Source: Paraescarpia echinospica (lineage: Eukaryota; Annelida; Polychaeta; Sabellida; Siboglinidae). Taken from it: DNA of 64,000 bases. The position numbers were made by a program, and so were the translations under genes. Of this stretch, positions 1-47,814 are shown piece after piece; position 1 is the stretch's first letter, and each line of letters starts with the position of its first letter. The notes beneath the pieces were generated by a model, which saw only the letters and a program-made list of their open reading frames with translations, searched no databases and was not told the DNA's origin. The stretch covers positions 66,112,979 through 66,176,978 of the forward strand of contig CM034533.1 in assembly GCA_020002185.1 (NCBI GenBank). The letters are read 5' to 3'.

Positions 1-33718
<33,718 letters not shown>

Positions 33719-34837
33719 CTAAAACACGTGATATTGCGTATACAGTACTCAGGACAGGTATTAGTTATGACAAATGGACCAAGAAGTTGTAAATGCTCAA
33801 ATATGGCGTGAAACTGTAAAGTGTGTTTTGTGTATGTACTCGCGTGTGTGCGTGCGTGTGTGTGTGTGTGTGCGTGCGTGCGTACGTGCATGAAGGCCCT
33901 ACTAGTGACCAGTAACCTATCGTTAAAGTTCACGGTGTGGTTTGCTCACCTATCAATAGCGCACTGAATGTGACAAAATATTTGGTCAGATACGTATATG
34001 AGCGAACGAAAGACCGAACAAACGAACGAACGAATGAATGAACATTTATTCAACAACAACAACACACCTGCATAGTGTGTTGCGCTGCTGCTGAAGGGAT
34101 ATAGCTGGTGAAATCGTATGACTTGTAAAGTGCATAGACCCTTTTTTATCTTGAGCACGCAGACTCCATAGCCATTACTTAGATTAAAATACTGACATTT
34201 AATTCAAGAATTTCTATGTGATCAACACATTCTATTTGTATATAGTAATTGAACAAAACACGGAAATATCTATATATTATTAAGCAAACTTTGGGTGAAG
34301 TCTGGCAGTAGACTCTGCCTCCTCCAGGGGCCAGGGTCCATTTGCCTGTGTTTACGTTCATTCGCTTTATTTGAACATTGGCTTTTGACTTATCGAATGG
34401 CGATGTATACATTAAAAAACGAAGGTAGTCATTTCGAGTAATTTACTTACGTGTACCCAATATGTTTTTCTACCTGTTGTGAGAAAAAAGAAAGAGTGGA
34501 CGAATTGAGCCAATCTTTAGAGGGCGCTACTGTGGCTTTATATTGATGCTCGACCGCAGGAATTAATTGGTCAGCGGGAATGAGGTTATGATCTAAATAA
34601 TTAAATGGTCATATCTGCTGTGCTTGGTTTGCTGATTCATCGATAGAAGTAAACTAGTGGCGATTTATACGTCGTCATTATGTTCGAAACTTACAATCGA
34701 CAATGTTGTCCTTTGTTTGATGACATATTGGTTACCTTCCTTACAATGGCAGTAGCTTGCCAAGAGTAGTATCAAAGATTTGACCAATGATTGCTATTAT
34801 TGTTATAAATACAATAACTGTTCTCTTTTGTACTTAC

Positions 34838-34866
34838 CCGCGTGTGTCCGTATGTCGCCAGTTGAC
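34838..34866 (-). CDS. Possible extra 5' exon of the NWD1-like gene (29 bp)
   Basis: A short segment lies between an acceptor (tactattcag) and a strong donor (GGGTAAGT). Joined to exon 1 it stays open and reads STGDIRTHAGQDDNESRQ into the known exon. It would need a still earlier exon ending in phase 2. The size is very small and there is no conservation evidence, so this is a guess from splice signals and phase only. Confidence 0.3.
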
Positions 34867-35373
34867 CTGAATAGTAAGTAAGAAATACGTTAGTTCGTTA
34901 ACATAAACCCCGAAGTATTTCATTTTAAGATAACGTGAATAACTTTGATTTCTAACATGAACTCGCGTATCTAATAAATGCATGGGCTCCAAAGTTGGTA
35001 GGGTTTTACGACATATTGGTATGGTCGTACTTTCAATGCCATGCCAACTAACTATTTCCATTTTCTGTCTATATATATGGTTTTTTTGCCCCAGAGATTT
35101 TCTATGGAATAACTAGTGATAGTGTATGACAAAGGAACATAGAGATAATACTTGATGGCTGCCAAAATGACTAGCTATTATAGTGACAATACACACTGGC
35201 ATCATTGAGGAATTTTAAATGTCCCAGATGCCCGCCAAAGGGTGGGACATGTATGTATGTATGTATGTATATATATATATATATATAAGCAACAGACGAT
35301 ATGAATACTGTTTTGCCTGACTAGATCAATTACCGCGATACTGTTGACCAGTAGGCCTAGAGTGATTAGTAGC

Positions 35374-35624
35374 CATTCAGAATCTGTGGTTCGGCCTTGC
35401 TCATAGACCGCTCCCAAACACGTGAGTGAATTGAACGTGTTGCGACCAGTTAACCTCGGTTGAAGCCTCAGTCCTGCCTGTAGACAATACAACCATTTCT
35501 GGGTGGGTTACTTCCTATTCAAAAACTGCATGATGCCAACGTAGCTTCATTGACGTTTATTAAACATCCAATAAATTATGGTCAATTATAAATATATTTA
35601 TATATTCGATAAATTATGGTCAAT

Positions 35625-35656
<32 letters not shown>

Positions 35657-35883
35657 CATATGTATATATAATTGACCATAATTTATCGAATATTTAATAA
35701 TCGTCAATGATGCCACGTTGGCGTCATGCAGTTTTTGAATAGGAAGTAACCCACCCAGAAATGGTTGTATTGTCTACAGGCAGGACTGAGGCTTCAACCG
35801 TGGTTAACTGGTTGCAACACGTTCAATTCACTCACGTGTTTGGGAGCGGTCTATGTGCAAGGCCGTACCACAGATTCTGAATG
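35374..35883. repeat. 510-bp near-perfect palindrome with AT-repeat centre
   Basis: Arms of about 240 bp are inverted copies (left cattcagaatctgtggttcg, right cacagattctgaatg; left gtgggttacttcctattca, right tgaataggaagtaaccca), meeting at an (AT)n centre around 35628. A foldback element or a fixed inverted duplication. Confidence 0.88.
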
Positions 35884-38169
35884 ACTTCATGCACACGACT
35901 GCTGAATGCCATTTTCAGTACGTATTACGAAATGTTTAGAAGTTGGTTCTGCTTCACCAGTCATATCGCCGGATTGTGTGTTGAGACTAACCTTAATACA
36001 AAATACTAGGGGTGTTGCACGACTTTGCACAGGAGAAAGAAATTTCCAGATGAAAACACGTCTATGCAAGTGGATATCTATAAATGTTATTTTAGGGAAC
36101 GCTCCAACACTGAAATGTGACCCATGCATAAAACATTTGCACTTAAATCTACCAAAAAGTATCGTTAGCATAATTATGAACACTGAGAATAGGCCAAACC
36201 CAAAGTGCCCAACATTTGAAACCCAACCACTCACCCCAAAACTACAGTATAAACCCATCCCGAGTTTGTCCAGCCTGCCCGTGTTAATAAATTGTAACTG
36301 GTCACTGACCAGTAGTTAGGACAAACTTGGCCTCTATGTTAAAACATACCCGGGTACTTAAACGTTACATTGTTTCAGCGTGTAGCTTGCCAGAAATAGC
36401 AAGCGCCCACTAGGCTGGTCGCTGTTAAATGCTGACGTGACTAGCGACAGGCGGACCTGACGCAGGGTTATGCGTTCAGGATTTTCAAACGTCAGTAACA
36501 TAAAGATTATTCAAAATATCCGCATACACCAGTGACGTATTAGTAGATGACATTATTAGTTTTACGATAATATAGGAAAACATTAAATTCCGTCGCTCGA
36601 ACTCCACGAGCAGTCTTTTGAAATATTGAGCCCCTCAAGATCGCCATCCCACGGCTGATTTTTGAAAATATCTAAATCTACGAACCACCCCGATGAACCA
36701 GCTAGATCACAGACAAAATTACAGCACACTACACATGCGAAACAAACAGAGTAACACATTGTTTTATAACAAACAAACGAAAAGCACAGTTTTATATAAC
36801 ATAGATGTATAGCGACCATAACAACACTGGTGCTGATTCGGTCGCATCCGGTTTTGTCCGACCGACGTTCAAGAAACAACTGACCGGATCTAACCAGTCC
36901 AACGTACGTGGCTGTGGCTAAATCAGAACACCTTTCTGTCTTGTTCTCTTGTGTCGAATTAATGAGTCGGGATCGACGTAAGCATGATCATCTCAGCCGT
37001 GACGGATACACAGTCATCAGTGGCGAGGATACACAGTCATCGGTGTTGAACCCTGGGCACATCCTTGCACCTGGGCACATCTTTGCAAACCAGGGCTGTT
37101 TTTCATGCAAAAGTAGCCCTGGCAAATCTCTTACGCGAAGTGCGGAAGTTAGCCACACGTGAGAGCAGCGCAAATACCCGCCCCAATTTGAAGACGGATA
37201 ATCGACTTCTGGGATTCCCAATACATAACGACCCGTTCGCCTATTAGCACGAGCAGCTGAACGTTATTGTGTATTCGAAGAATTGCTTCGACTTCCTAAA
37301 CATTGCATGTAACACGAGCCACTGTTGGTTGAAATGAGTTTTATTATGACCACCTGGCCTGCCGCCAACCACATATATAGTGAGCGTTTTCATAGGCTGC
37401 GCTTATATTCAGAGTTTCGCAAAGCGATCAGCCATGAGGTACTGCACTTTTCCAAACATACCAACTCAACACACTAATTATGCCGCGTTCAAATCACCTC
37501 GTGTATACCGTGAATACGACTCCGACACCCCTCCTTGACCCAGTTGCATAAGTTTACAAGTGGTAAATTCGAGTAGAGACCGTGAACTTTCCAATTCGCC
37601 AAGTCATGTTTACGATATATAAACGAGCCGATTGGGAAGCAGCATTAATGCATTGGTCGCGTGGGATTCGCTTTAATTATGCTTAAGACTACCGAATCTG
37701 CAACTAATACAATAGCGGTCATTCGTGTTATTACAACATAAGTTCAATAATATGGTGCACCATTTGCGCTCAGCACAACACGCCAAAGTGTTACAACTCT
37801 CAGAACACTCTCGGCGTATTGTGCTCACCGATCGCCACAGTAATACCAATAGCATCCGCTTACCTGGTGAACTCTACAAATCGGTTGAAACTCGGTCCAC
37901 AGCCCATTCTAGAATGATTGAATTACCAGCTCGATTGCGCTGTGCCGTCACGCATGACTGCACGTGGCCACGGTTACGTGTACATACACGTATTGCATCA
38001 ACCTGCTAATTAATGTTAATATGCTACATTGCTGTTATTAAACATTCATTACCGCGTATGTGCGTGAGCGTGTATGTGTGTATGCGCGCGCTTGTGATTG
38101 TGCATGTTTGTGCGTGCATATGCGTGCGCATCCGAACGTGTGCGTAAGGTGGGGCTGGGAGTGAGGTGT

Positions 38170-38247
38170 GAGGGGCTGTTGATATATATATATATATATG
38201 TGTATGTATATATACATACAAAAATACACACTCACACTCACACAGTA

Positions 38248-38339
<92 letters not shown>

Positions 38340-38353
38340 GTATACAGTGTATT

Positions 38354-38389
<36 letters not shown>

Positions 38390-38398
38390 TGCGTCTGT

Positions 38399-38492
<94 letters not shown>

Positions 38493-38570
38493 GGTCTCTC
38501 GGTCTCTCGGTCTGTCTTTCGGTCTGTCTCTCGTTCTCTCGGTCTGTCTGTCTCTCTGTCTCCCCGTCTC
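38170..38570. repeat. (TA)n, (GT)n and (TGTC)n microsatellite cluster
   Basis: tatata 38180-38340, gtgtgt 38357-38390, then about 24 tgtc units to 38490 and ctctcggt variants. Confidence 0.96.
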
Positions 38571-38969
38571 CCTGTCTGTTATTGCCTGTTTGCATAAAAT
38601 ACGGCCGCATTTCTTAACCGATTTGAGACTTTGCACCATAATTCGTAGGGACATAACAACGACTTGGAGTTGTTGGATAGGTAACCACACAAGTTTCCTT
38701 CATTTAATTAGCCTTCCTGAATATTTTGCAACGCCAAGCGTTTTACCGGATGGGTAATAGCTTTTTATACAGCATGTTTTATACCCTTGCTATTCTAACA
38801 CGCGATATACCAACTCTGACACGGTTCTCGCGCGAAAAAATTGCGTGTTGAAAGTTGGCGTAGAGGATCTACAGCTCAATCTGGTGTGTGAGATCAACGC
38901 TGTCATTACATAGAAGATCGGAAAACCGCTAAGGGTTTCTTGACCGGAAGGAGGCTCGCTTCGGACAGC

Positions 38970-39636
<667 letters not shown>

Positions 39637-40039
39637 CTCAAACAATCAATGGCTGTACTTATTGATAATTTATTAATAATTTATTTTGGACGGAAGCTAT
39701 TATTAACCTTCACTTCGTACACTGCGGATACGTGATATCTTGTGGCCCCGGCCAGCGTGTCAGCGATCTTGGCGCAGGTTAGACCTCGTAAGGTGCAGTG
39801 TACAGGGCCATCAGCGTGTTGACACGTCCCAAAATAAACAGTACTGGGAAGATCACGCTGTTTAGCTTAGGAGTGGCTGATACCAAATACCGTTGCGCGA
39901 TACAACGACGGATTTATGGAAGTCGAGTTACGTGGAAGAACATTGGGAAGGGAAGAGTATCGGGCGACATTAACCAAAGATGGTGACTAAACAGTGTTGC
40001 CAAGGCAGTATGCAAAAAGACGGAAGCATGGAGACCGTA

Positions 40040-40450
40040 ATGCTGACAGAACAACGAACCAGAAACTGCACGTATGCAAGAATAATTGGGTTAGAATAAA
40101 CGTTTTACAAGAACACAGATGGGACAGAAGCAGAAGAATGACCTAAGGGAAGAATTCGGGATGCAGCGCAGCTCAAAGGAAACATCTGAAAAATGCCGGA
40201 TGACGTGGGAAAGTCTTGATAAGTCACATGATAAGAACGGACGTGGGCATATTACTTAAGCGTCAGAGACGGGGATATATCAAGGCCGGAGGAAAATTGG
40301 AGATCACAGCTGAGATGGGACGACTGCGTAAAGAAGAGGTTTTAGAATGAAGAAGATTAAAGTTGGAGAGAGGGGTTGCTTATAGGATGCGGTGGAGGGC
40401 AAGAACGTATATATGCCAAACAACACAGGATGAAGAACAACTAGTCATGT
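40040..40450 (+). mobile_element. Possible degraded RTE C-terminal fragment
   Basis: Broken plus-strand frames give RWDDCVKKRF and GLAYRMRWRARTYICQTTQD, similar to the RWxDDxKxDL...DRxxWRxxI ends of RTE-like proteins. Highly decayed. Confidence 0.45.
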
Positions 40451-40725
40451 TTTCTGTGGTACAAGAGATGGTAGTATGTTTTATTATCTCACAACGTGCG
40501 CAATTCGGTTTTATTCTTTGAATAATTTCTTTCATTCATTTATTGGGAGAATGAGTACCTTATATATTACAAATGCGATGACAACGGTACATATTCTCTG
40601 TTCATTTCATCGGTTGGTATAAGTTGTCTAAACGTACTGCTGATACAGGGCTATGTCATAGTCAAACAACCACAGTCCACCATTCATTCAAAGTTAATGA
40701 GAAATTGGGTGTCTGTTTGTTGAAC

Positions 40726-40964
40726 TTATGGTAAAAAATTGTAGCAGTTCTTCGAGATGCAGTCCATCATCGGCCAGCCGACGAGGCCTGAACATACATC
40801 GACGATACATCGACCGATTGAGTCCATCCAGGAGGCTGTCGATGATGGAGATGGAGGGGACGGTGGGTTCACCTCCTCGTCGCCCGTTAGCTTGGAATCG
40901 TCGTTCAGCTGTGCGTCGGACGATCGACGTCTTCGCACAAACGGTCGACTGTCTGCTTGAACGG
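40726..40964 (-). CDS. Possible exon of an unknown gene
   Basis: A good acceptor (aacctgctattctgcag) precedes a frame beginning AVQADSRPFVRRRRSSDAQL, continuing DDSKLTGDEEVNPPSPPSPS and running to TAA at 40728-40726. GC-rich compared with its surroundings. A GTATGT donor lies inside near 40784. No family is recognised. A diverged copy of the acceptor and first 20 exon bases lies at 41731. It could be a host exon or part of an unknown repeat. Confidence 0.3.
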
Positions 40965-41474
40965 CTGCAGAATAGCAGGTTAAAGTTCAATATGAGATTG
41001 TTCACCTTTTAAATAGAAATTTCCAAGCCCTATATATCACTTTGTTCACCATTATATAAACTTGTTTTCACATATTATGCAAGTGTAACATATAAGTCGA
41101 TTAGATATTATTTCGCTAGCCGAACCTGACGATCGGTGCATAATTTATCGAATAACATAATCAATATGAAATTGACACATATGATAGTACGTACAGGGTG
41201 TTTGACCAACTAAGTAAATATTAAATAGATAAGCTAAAAACTGTAGTCTACCTCAGAATGCATGCATGGAATAATTCCTGAAATGTGTTTATCATGCATA
41301 TCAAAGTTGTTCGCATATCCATTATTTCCATGTAATTATATTTAAAAAATCATCCACACCGTAACATGATGTGAGAATAAAAATCCAAAAGGTGGATACA
41401 TTGTTCATGCCGAGAGTAGAAATTTACCAACAACTGTCTGGTGCTCTGAGGAACGGTAATGTTAGAGACATCGA

Positions 41475-41731
41475 TCACTCAGTCATAGGCTGAGAAATGG
41501 TGTGGGTGGATGCTACCCTCGATACTAAATCTGAAAGTCTTTTGGAGGCCGCATAGTAAACTTTGGTGAACATGTGTTTTAATGAAATTATATCTACTTG
41601 GGCGGCATCGACTCTGTCGAGCCAGGCGCTAGACCCACCATCTTTATCTTCCAGCATTCACTTATTATCGTACAACTTTCTGTTTTGCAGGTCATTTTTC
41701 CACCCGATTATCTGACCCTCCGCTTGACCAC
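41475..41731 (-). pseudogene. Diverged copy of the 40.9-kb exon-like segment
   Basis: Acceptor aacctactattctgcag, then a start matching the 40.9-kb copy (GTCAAGCGGAGGGTCAG). Its frame meets TGA within 20 codons, then reopens as KDGGSSAWLDRVDAAQVDII, comparable with SSTASWMDSIGRCIVDVCSG in the other copy. Confidence 0.28.
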
Positions 41732-42269
41732 CTGCAGAATAGTAGGTTAACAAAGAACATGATGCCAACATGTCACAGAATGGAATAACCTATATCACAT
41801 ACAAAGTGTTAATATAAGCATATATCATGTCTTGTTAACACCAGGTCGAATCCCACGAAACGTTAACCCATCGTGTTTTTGAGTTGCCCAAATACCTTTT
41901 TGTCAATTTCTACCATAGATAGATAGACGAAACCGGTTTTGAGGAGATCTATAACATAACAGTTACAAACGATCGATCATGTTCATTCACATGTTGTAAA
42001 CATGAACTATAAGCCAAATGGAGACACACTAATATTGTGTGATTCATTTTTGTAACATATGTTTATGAAATGTCTTTGGGTGGCAAGATGGCAATGTTTC
42101 AGATGAAGGTCAAAGACTAAATCGGCACCATTTCTGAACCTTTGTACATCCGTTTCCTGCTTTTCCAACTTTCTAACTAGACGTAGGGAACACTTAATCT
42201 AATATTATGTCGTTACTGTTTATTTACAATAATAGCTGCATGGCGAATCCAATATGCATAAAATGTAAG

Positions 42270-42530
42270 TTCTTACATAGCGCAGTATCCAGTCCTTTTG
42301 ACTCCTTTTTACTTCCTGGCAAGCCTGTTGAACCGAACACTATTTCGACTTTTCTGGGAAGCATTCAGCCACGGTGCAATTAACGCACAAAGCACAAGTA
42401 CCCTCCAGTGTTCGTAGCCAGGAACTGATTCATACAACTGAGTGAACTGGAGCAACGTAGAGTGAATGAACTTTCCCAAGGTTCGTCACGGCAGCACAGG
42501 GTTCGACCCCGGGTTCTGTCCATCATTGAA
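42270..42530. mobile_element. SINE-like dispersed repeat, copy 2
   Basis: Contains gtaagttcttacatagcgca, ctgggaagcattcagccac, gtgcaattaacgca, ttcatacaactgagtg and gggttcgaccccgggttc. Best-preserved copy, including the tRNA-like end. Confidence 0.65.
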
Positions 42531-43089
42531 AGTCCCATATGTTATGTATCTGTTTGTTATTTATTGTGGTATGATTTTGTTGATGTACTGAATTGTACAG
42601 TTTCGCTACAAAGTGGATGTGTAACATATGGTTCTTCTAGTGTACAACAAAGGGGTGGATGGAAAATAAATTTCCTGCAAAGTTTAATTAACAAAATGTC
42701 TTTAAACCTTCACACCATCGTGGTATTTTCATACCTCATTTTCCCGAAGATCAATTTCTAACCCAATAGCCCTTCATTTATGTTAGAACCAGACAGTGAA
42801 TTGCCACGTTCACATCAATAATCCCAATGACACCTGTATCTATACGTAGGCAGTGGCCGACTGACAGCAGTTTAATTTGAAAACCCCGATGCCACGCTAC
42901 TTAGAAACGTCATTTGTACTCTTTCAACACTTCACAAATGTTTCTAGAAATTTACACAAACTGCTTACTGCTAATTTTATTGTGGATTCTTTTCTAGGCT
43001 AATCCTTAGTCTGGTCTCCCAGTGGCACTACGCACATTACGAGGAGGAAGACCAGTGGCGACGCGTGGTGACTTAAAAAGTAAAATAAA

Positions 43090-43275
43090 AAGTAAAGGTA
43101 AGTTCTTTTATAGCGCAGTGTCCAGTCCGCAGGATTGCTCAAAGTGCTTTACACTTTACTCCCTGGCAGATTTGTTCAATCGAACACCATATCGACTTCT
43201 CTGGGAAGCATTCAGCCACGCTGCAATTAATGCGCTAAGACTATTCGTACACAGATGTCCACCACTGTCTATCCT
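43090..43275. mobile_element. SINE-like dispersed repeat, copy 3 (truncated)
   Basis: Shares gtaagttctttatagcgca-like start, ctctgggaagcattcagcc and gctgcaattaatgcgc with the other two copies; lacks the tRNA-like end. Confidence 0.6.
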
Positions 43276-44157
43276 GCATTCCCCAAATCGTCGATAATAG
43301 AGGTCACAGAACGATTTACGTGCAGTGACTACGCGTCACATTTGGTGCGTGAATACCTACGTCACGTGTGGCGGCAGGTACAAATTAAATTAGTGGAAGG
43401 GTTATGTAGAAGTGAGAAGTGTGGACGCATAGGTCTATGCGCACGTTTTGTTATAGATATGTGACGAAACGCGAGTGTTGAATGTGGGCGCAACGCGTAA
43501 CGTTGTTGAACTAATATATCGGCGTAATCATTATTCGTAACACTAGGGAAAGCAACGTGGCGGCCTTGCTTCACGTCAAATAGACCTTTTAGCAGTAATC
43601 TTCCAATCATATATAATATGGATAGGAAGCGTAACGTTTAGAGGCCGGCTAGACGTGAAGTCAGTCCGCTGTGTTGCTTTTCCTTTGTGACGTATGTAGG
43701 CTTTGCCGCCGTATTGCGTCACCATAGTTACGCATAGCGTCTGCAGAAATGTTCGAGCTTGATCACGTATCAATAACAAAACGTGCATGTTCGTGTCCGA
43801 AATTTTCTAAAACGTCATAGCGACCGATTTTCCCATTCTTGCAATAACAGTTAAATTACACTACGCACTTTTGACCAAGACAATATGTATAAATTAACCA
43901 CGCATTTTATGCAGCTTTCGCTACGCCACGTGTTTGCGCTGCGTACTGCTGTGCAAACCATAATTGTGTCAATCAATCGAACAACCGCATCCCACTTGAC
44001 AGGTAAGTGTATATTTTCTTCTGAGTCCCATTAATTTATTTTAACGTAATCATTGTAGTTAATTCCAAACGTTGGCTGCATACTTTGGACCAAACGCCAT
44101 TTTGCTCACCGGCCCTACTTGTTGGACCAACGTGGGTTTATACTGTACTTCCGCTGG

Positions 44158-44191
44158 GCACACGCACACACGCACGCACACACACGCACAC

Positions 44192-44252
<61 letters not shown>

Positions 44253-44282
44253 CACACGCACACATACACACATACACACAAA
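44158..44282. repeat. (CA)n microsatellite
   Basis: cacaca with cgcaca interruptions. Confidence 0.95.
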
Positions 44283-44299
44283 ACAATTTTGAAACTTAA

Positions 44300-46430
44300 C
44301 AATGTGGGCCAAGATACCGCTACATGTGATTGGCGTTTACCCAACAATGTCCGACGATATGTCAACGGTAGTATAGTTGGCACAACGTTGGGTCAACATT
44401 GTCGTGATATTAGGGAATTAATGTGATACGTTGATGAATAGAAGTGTTGAAGTTATTTATAGGAAAGTGGGGTATAAGCGTGATGTTTAAATACATAAAT
44501 ACAACAGTGAAATTTTATACTTTGTTATTATATGTAAGTTTCCTCATTGGGACATGGACAGACTGGGAAGATGGGTGGATAACATGAAGACAGACGGGTG
44601 GTTCCCATCAACAACGTCTCAGTTGAGTTCGGACCAGTTCACGCACAACTTTCGACAGGACTAGCCAGACCGTTCGTCTAAGGCCAACTGCCGTGCCAAC
44701 CAAGTTTGACGTTCATGATAATGTACGGAAGATAATATTTCCTTGCAGTAAACGTATTAGTCTTCAATTTGGTCAAACCCACCAACGGAATGCCACCTGA
44801 ACTCGGCCAAGCCCAGCCAAAATAACCGTATATTCAAATGGCGCCATATAGCGAATAGTTTTGAAAACACATTAAATGCAACGTTTGAACACACCGGCCT
44901 GAAATGTCCCCAGTATCTGGTCAATTGTAAACAGTAGTGAAAAGTAATTTAATTACCCGCGCATTGTACATCAGCTAGTGGTCGATGCCAGCGACCGCAG
45001 CGACGTGTTTAAGAAACAGAGTAATACCCCGTCCACAAAATCAGACCACATAACCCACGTAAACTCGTTTGCAACCCTCGGACTACGGGTTGTTCTGAAG
45101 AGTAGTTTTTTTTACCAGGGTCAAACCTCGGCGTCTTGCGAAGAAACGCCGAAGAAGTAGCTTTAATGTTTCTCACTTATAACATATTTATGATATAGTA
45201 GGTTTTTAAACTTGTATGGTATATACCACAGTGTAAACAACAAACAAACAACAAGTACAAAAACTACAAATTACGCCTACACAACACAGCAATCGCCGGC
45301 TTTATGAGCCTGTTTATTTACGTATTTCATTCTTACACAAATGTGTGCACGCGCGACCTATTTCGGTTTATTGCCAGACTTAGCATTCCCAAATAAAATA
45401 ATATTTCATGCAGATAACTAATTCATAGTAGATAGATAATTAATTCATAGTAGAGTCTTTGACAATGCGTCAATCAACGCCACCATTACATTACATGTGC
45501 ATTAGTGTCGTGTGTCACGTATGTGTGTGCGTGCGTGTGTGCACGATAGCGCCCGCATGCATATGTTACTACATGATATCAAGTATATACGTCTATTATA
45601 CTTACTGAATACTATTAGTTGGAGCAGGCACACAGCTATGAACGTTCGTGTCGCAAACATAACGTCCGTTGATTTTCTTCTCTCTTCCGAGATCGTTTCA
45701 ATATGATGTGACGGAAGACTCAGGATGTTGCCGCAGCGAGTTGAACGCGACACAATCTGGGCGCGACACGGCTTATATAGCAGTTTGTGGGAAACAAGAA
45801 TATTATTCACAACGTTGCTGTATTTAGCATTTTATTGCCACAATTTGACACGAATTCAAGTTCGATTTAATTGCCACATGCAGCAGGTGGGTTCGCAATT
45901 AAAAAACACCACGAGGCAGTGGATGGCAGCAACATCAATAAATAAAGTTGTAGAGTTGTGGGAAATGTTCTGGTTACAAACGAGAGACTCAGAAGCACAG
46001 TAGGTGGAATGTCGGTCGATAGGTTCAAATCCTCTTGCTGACGTGTTGAAGGTTGGACACTTCCGATCAGAGTGTGTTGCCTAAATTCGATCAGTAATTT
46101 TGTTGGTGCTTATATTTGTGACACAGGCATATTTTCATATCAAAATTGCAAAACACAGAAAGGGCCAGTTTACTTCTTGATTCGTCATCAGCGCAACCGT
46201 CTGGTGACCAACATTCTCTTCTAAAAACAAAATCAATGATATTTCACACAAAAATATGTTTCCAAACATAATCTGTCGATTGGCTTTTAATCAGTGAACA
46301 ATGAGCGACAGTTCTATGTAGACTTATAAGCAACTAAAGAAGACAGCTACACTGCAGTGTCGCAAAAAAAGAGGTATGTATCGACATATTTTAAGGGTAT
46401 CGCCTTTAAATGTATGGTCGTATTTGACAT
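44300..46430. other. No supported gene
   Basis: Mixed AT-rich sequence; open frames up to about 100 codons without motifs. No tandem repeats of note. Confidence 0.4.
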
Positions 46431-46439
46431 ATTAGACTT

Positions 46440-46750
46440 ACTAATAATAATAATAATAAGATTGCGCCTAAATCCTTGGAAACCAAGTTGAGACGCGCAT
46501 CAACACAAAAGGATTGTTCAATCTCAAAATCCATAAGCAGTACTCCAGTTGTCAACAGATGGGTCAAGGGGCTCGGGAGCTATGGTGGATAAGCAAGGTT
46601 GTAAAGATAAGTTTTTAAATGGCGACGGAATTTTGTAATATTTTCAACTAATCTAACACTAAGAGGGAGCATAACATATTCCAAAGAGCTGGTGCAGCAA
46701 CAGAAAAAGCCCTAGTTCCAATGTTAGTGTTGACTCTAGGAGAACAAGTA
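46440..46750 (-). mobile_element. 3' end of the CR1-type LINE (inverted copy)
   Basis: Minus strand gives APALWNMLCSLLVLD-type residues then a 3' region (caactggagtactgctt, ttggtttccaaggatttagg) and a (TTA)n tail at 46441. Same family as 13.8, 48.3 and 54.5 kb. Confidence 0.7.
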
Positions 46751-47356
46751 GGTCAGAACTAGATGATCTTACAATACATTTTACAAGAATTGTATATATA
46801 GGCATATATACCATTGTATTATAAAATAAATGACTATTGATACATTACTATATGTAGGTAGCATACACGTTGTCATTTGTGCGTATATGTTGCATGCGTG
46901 CGTGCGAGTGTGTGTGTGCATGTGTGTGCGTATATATACGCACGTACTTAAGCATACGAGTACGTAAACATGCATGCACGTACATCTCGATTTGTCTGAT
47001 AGTTTAGAAGTTGTTTAAATTGGCGTCAATGTATCCACTTTATTATGTATGCATTGTCAATGTCACCATAATTCATGTTCATTGCAAATGCCGATTCTAT
47101 TTGAGCATAACGTTACCACAAATATACTAACCAATGTTACACCTTGTCTATTCTCAACAAATGACCAAAGTGTATGCTAAAACATGTCTTCCTCTAAATG
47201 TGTATTGTATTAACAACAGGATGTGTAACGCTTGTTAAATGTCATTGATGTGTTTTTATCACTAATCAAATGGTTAATTTAATGTGTGTTGTTTGACAAT
47301 AAATTCGAGACAGCTTCCATCACTCAGATATCTATTTATGTGGAAATAGTGACATA

Positions 47357-47545
47357 TTATATATCTTTGCACGACACTTGTACACGCTTCCTGTCTTGCG
47401 TGGTTTTCACGAGGACCATTCCGCGTAACTTCCCTTTCTTTATGCAGCGGGAGTCCAGGCACGTCGCGTATCGATGTTCTTGTATCACCGCGCGGCCGGA
47501 CGAGTCCTTTCCGCGTGGCGGCCACCATCTTTGATAAAACAAGAA
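47357..47545 (-). other. CpG-rich exon-like segment, unassigned
   Basis: After tatcaaag the minus strand starts ATGGTGGCCGCCACGCGG in a good start context, and an overlapping frame reads KGKLRGMVLVKTTQDRKRVQ. CpG density is high for this area. No family recognised and no splice partner found. Confidence 0.22.
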
Positions 47546-47814
47546 ACATTAACAAAAGTAAATTAATCCCACCAAACATATGATGCATCTGCGACTTAAT
47601 AAACTACACAGTAACTTGTTTTGTCAGTCAGGCCTGCCCATAATGCAACGAAGTGATAGATATATTCACGGAATTTAAGGGGAAGTCAATAACTCACGTA
47701 TACAGAACGTGATGGCCACGTCGCATTTGGGTGATGTCTCGACGTCACCCAACCAACCGGAACGTGCTAACGACTTTGTAACCTCTACCGTAATCAATAA
47801 GAACGGGAGTAATC

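Larger units (their letters stand above)
34020..37680. other. No convincing gene upstream of the NWD1-like exons
   Basis: Open frames up to 137 codons at 35.9-36.9 kb lack motifs, splice context or composition typical of exons. The palindrome at 35.4-35.9 kb is listed separately. Confidence 0.4.

Noticed and set aside
35906..36319. 137-codon frame as a gene
   Set aside because: No recognisable family or signal; length is within chance for this base composition.
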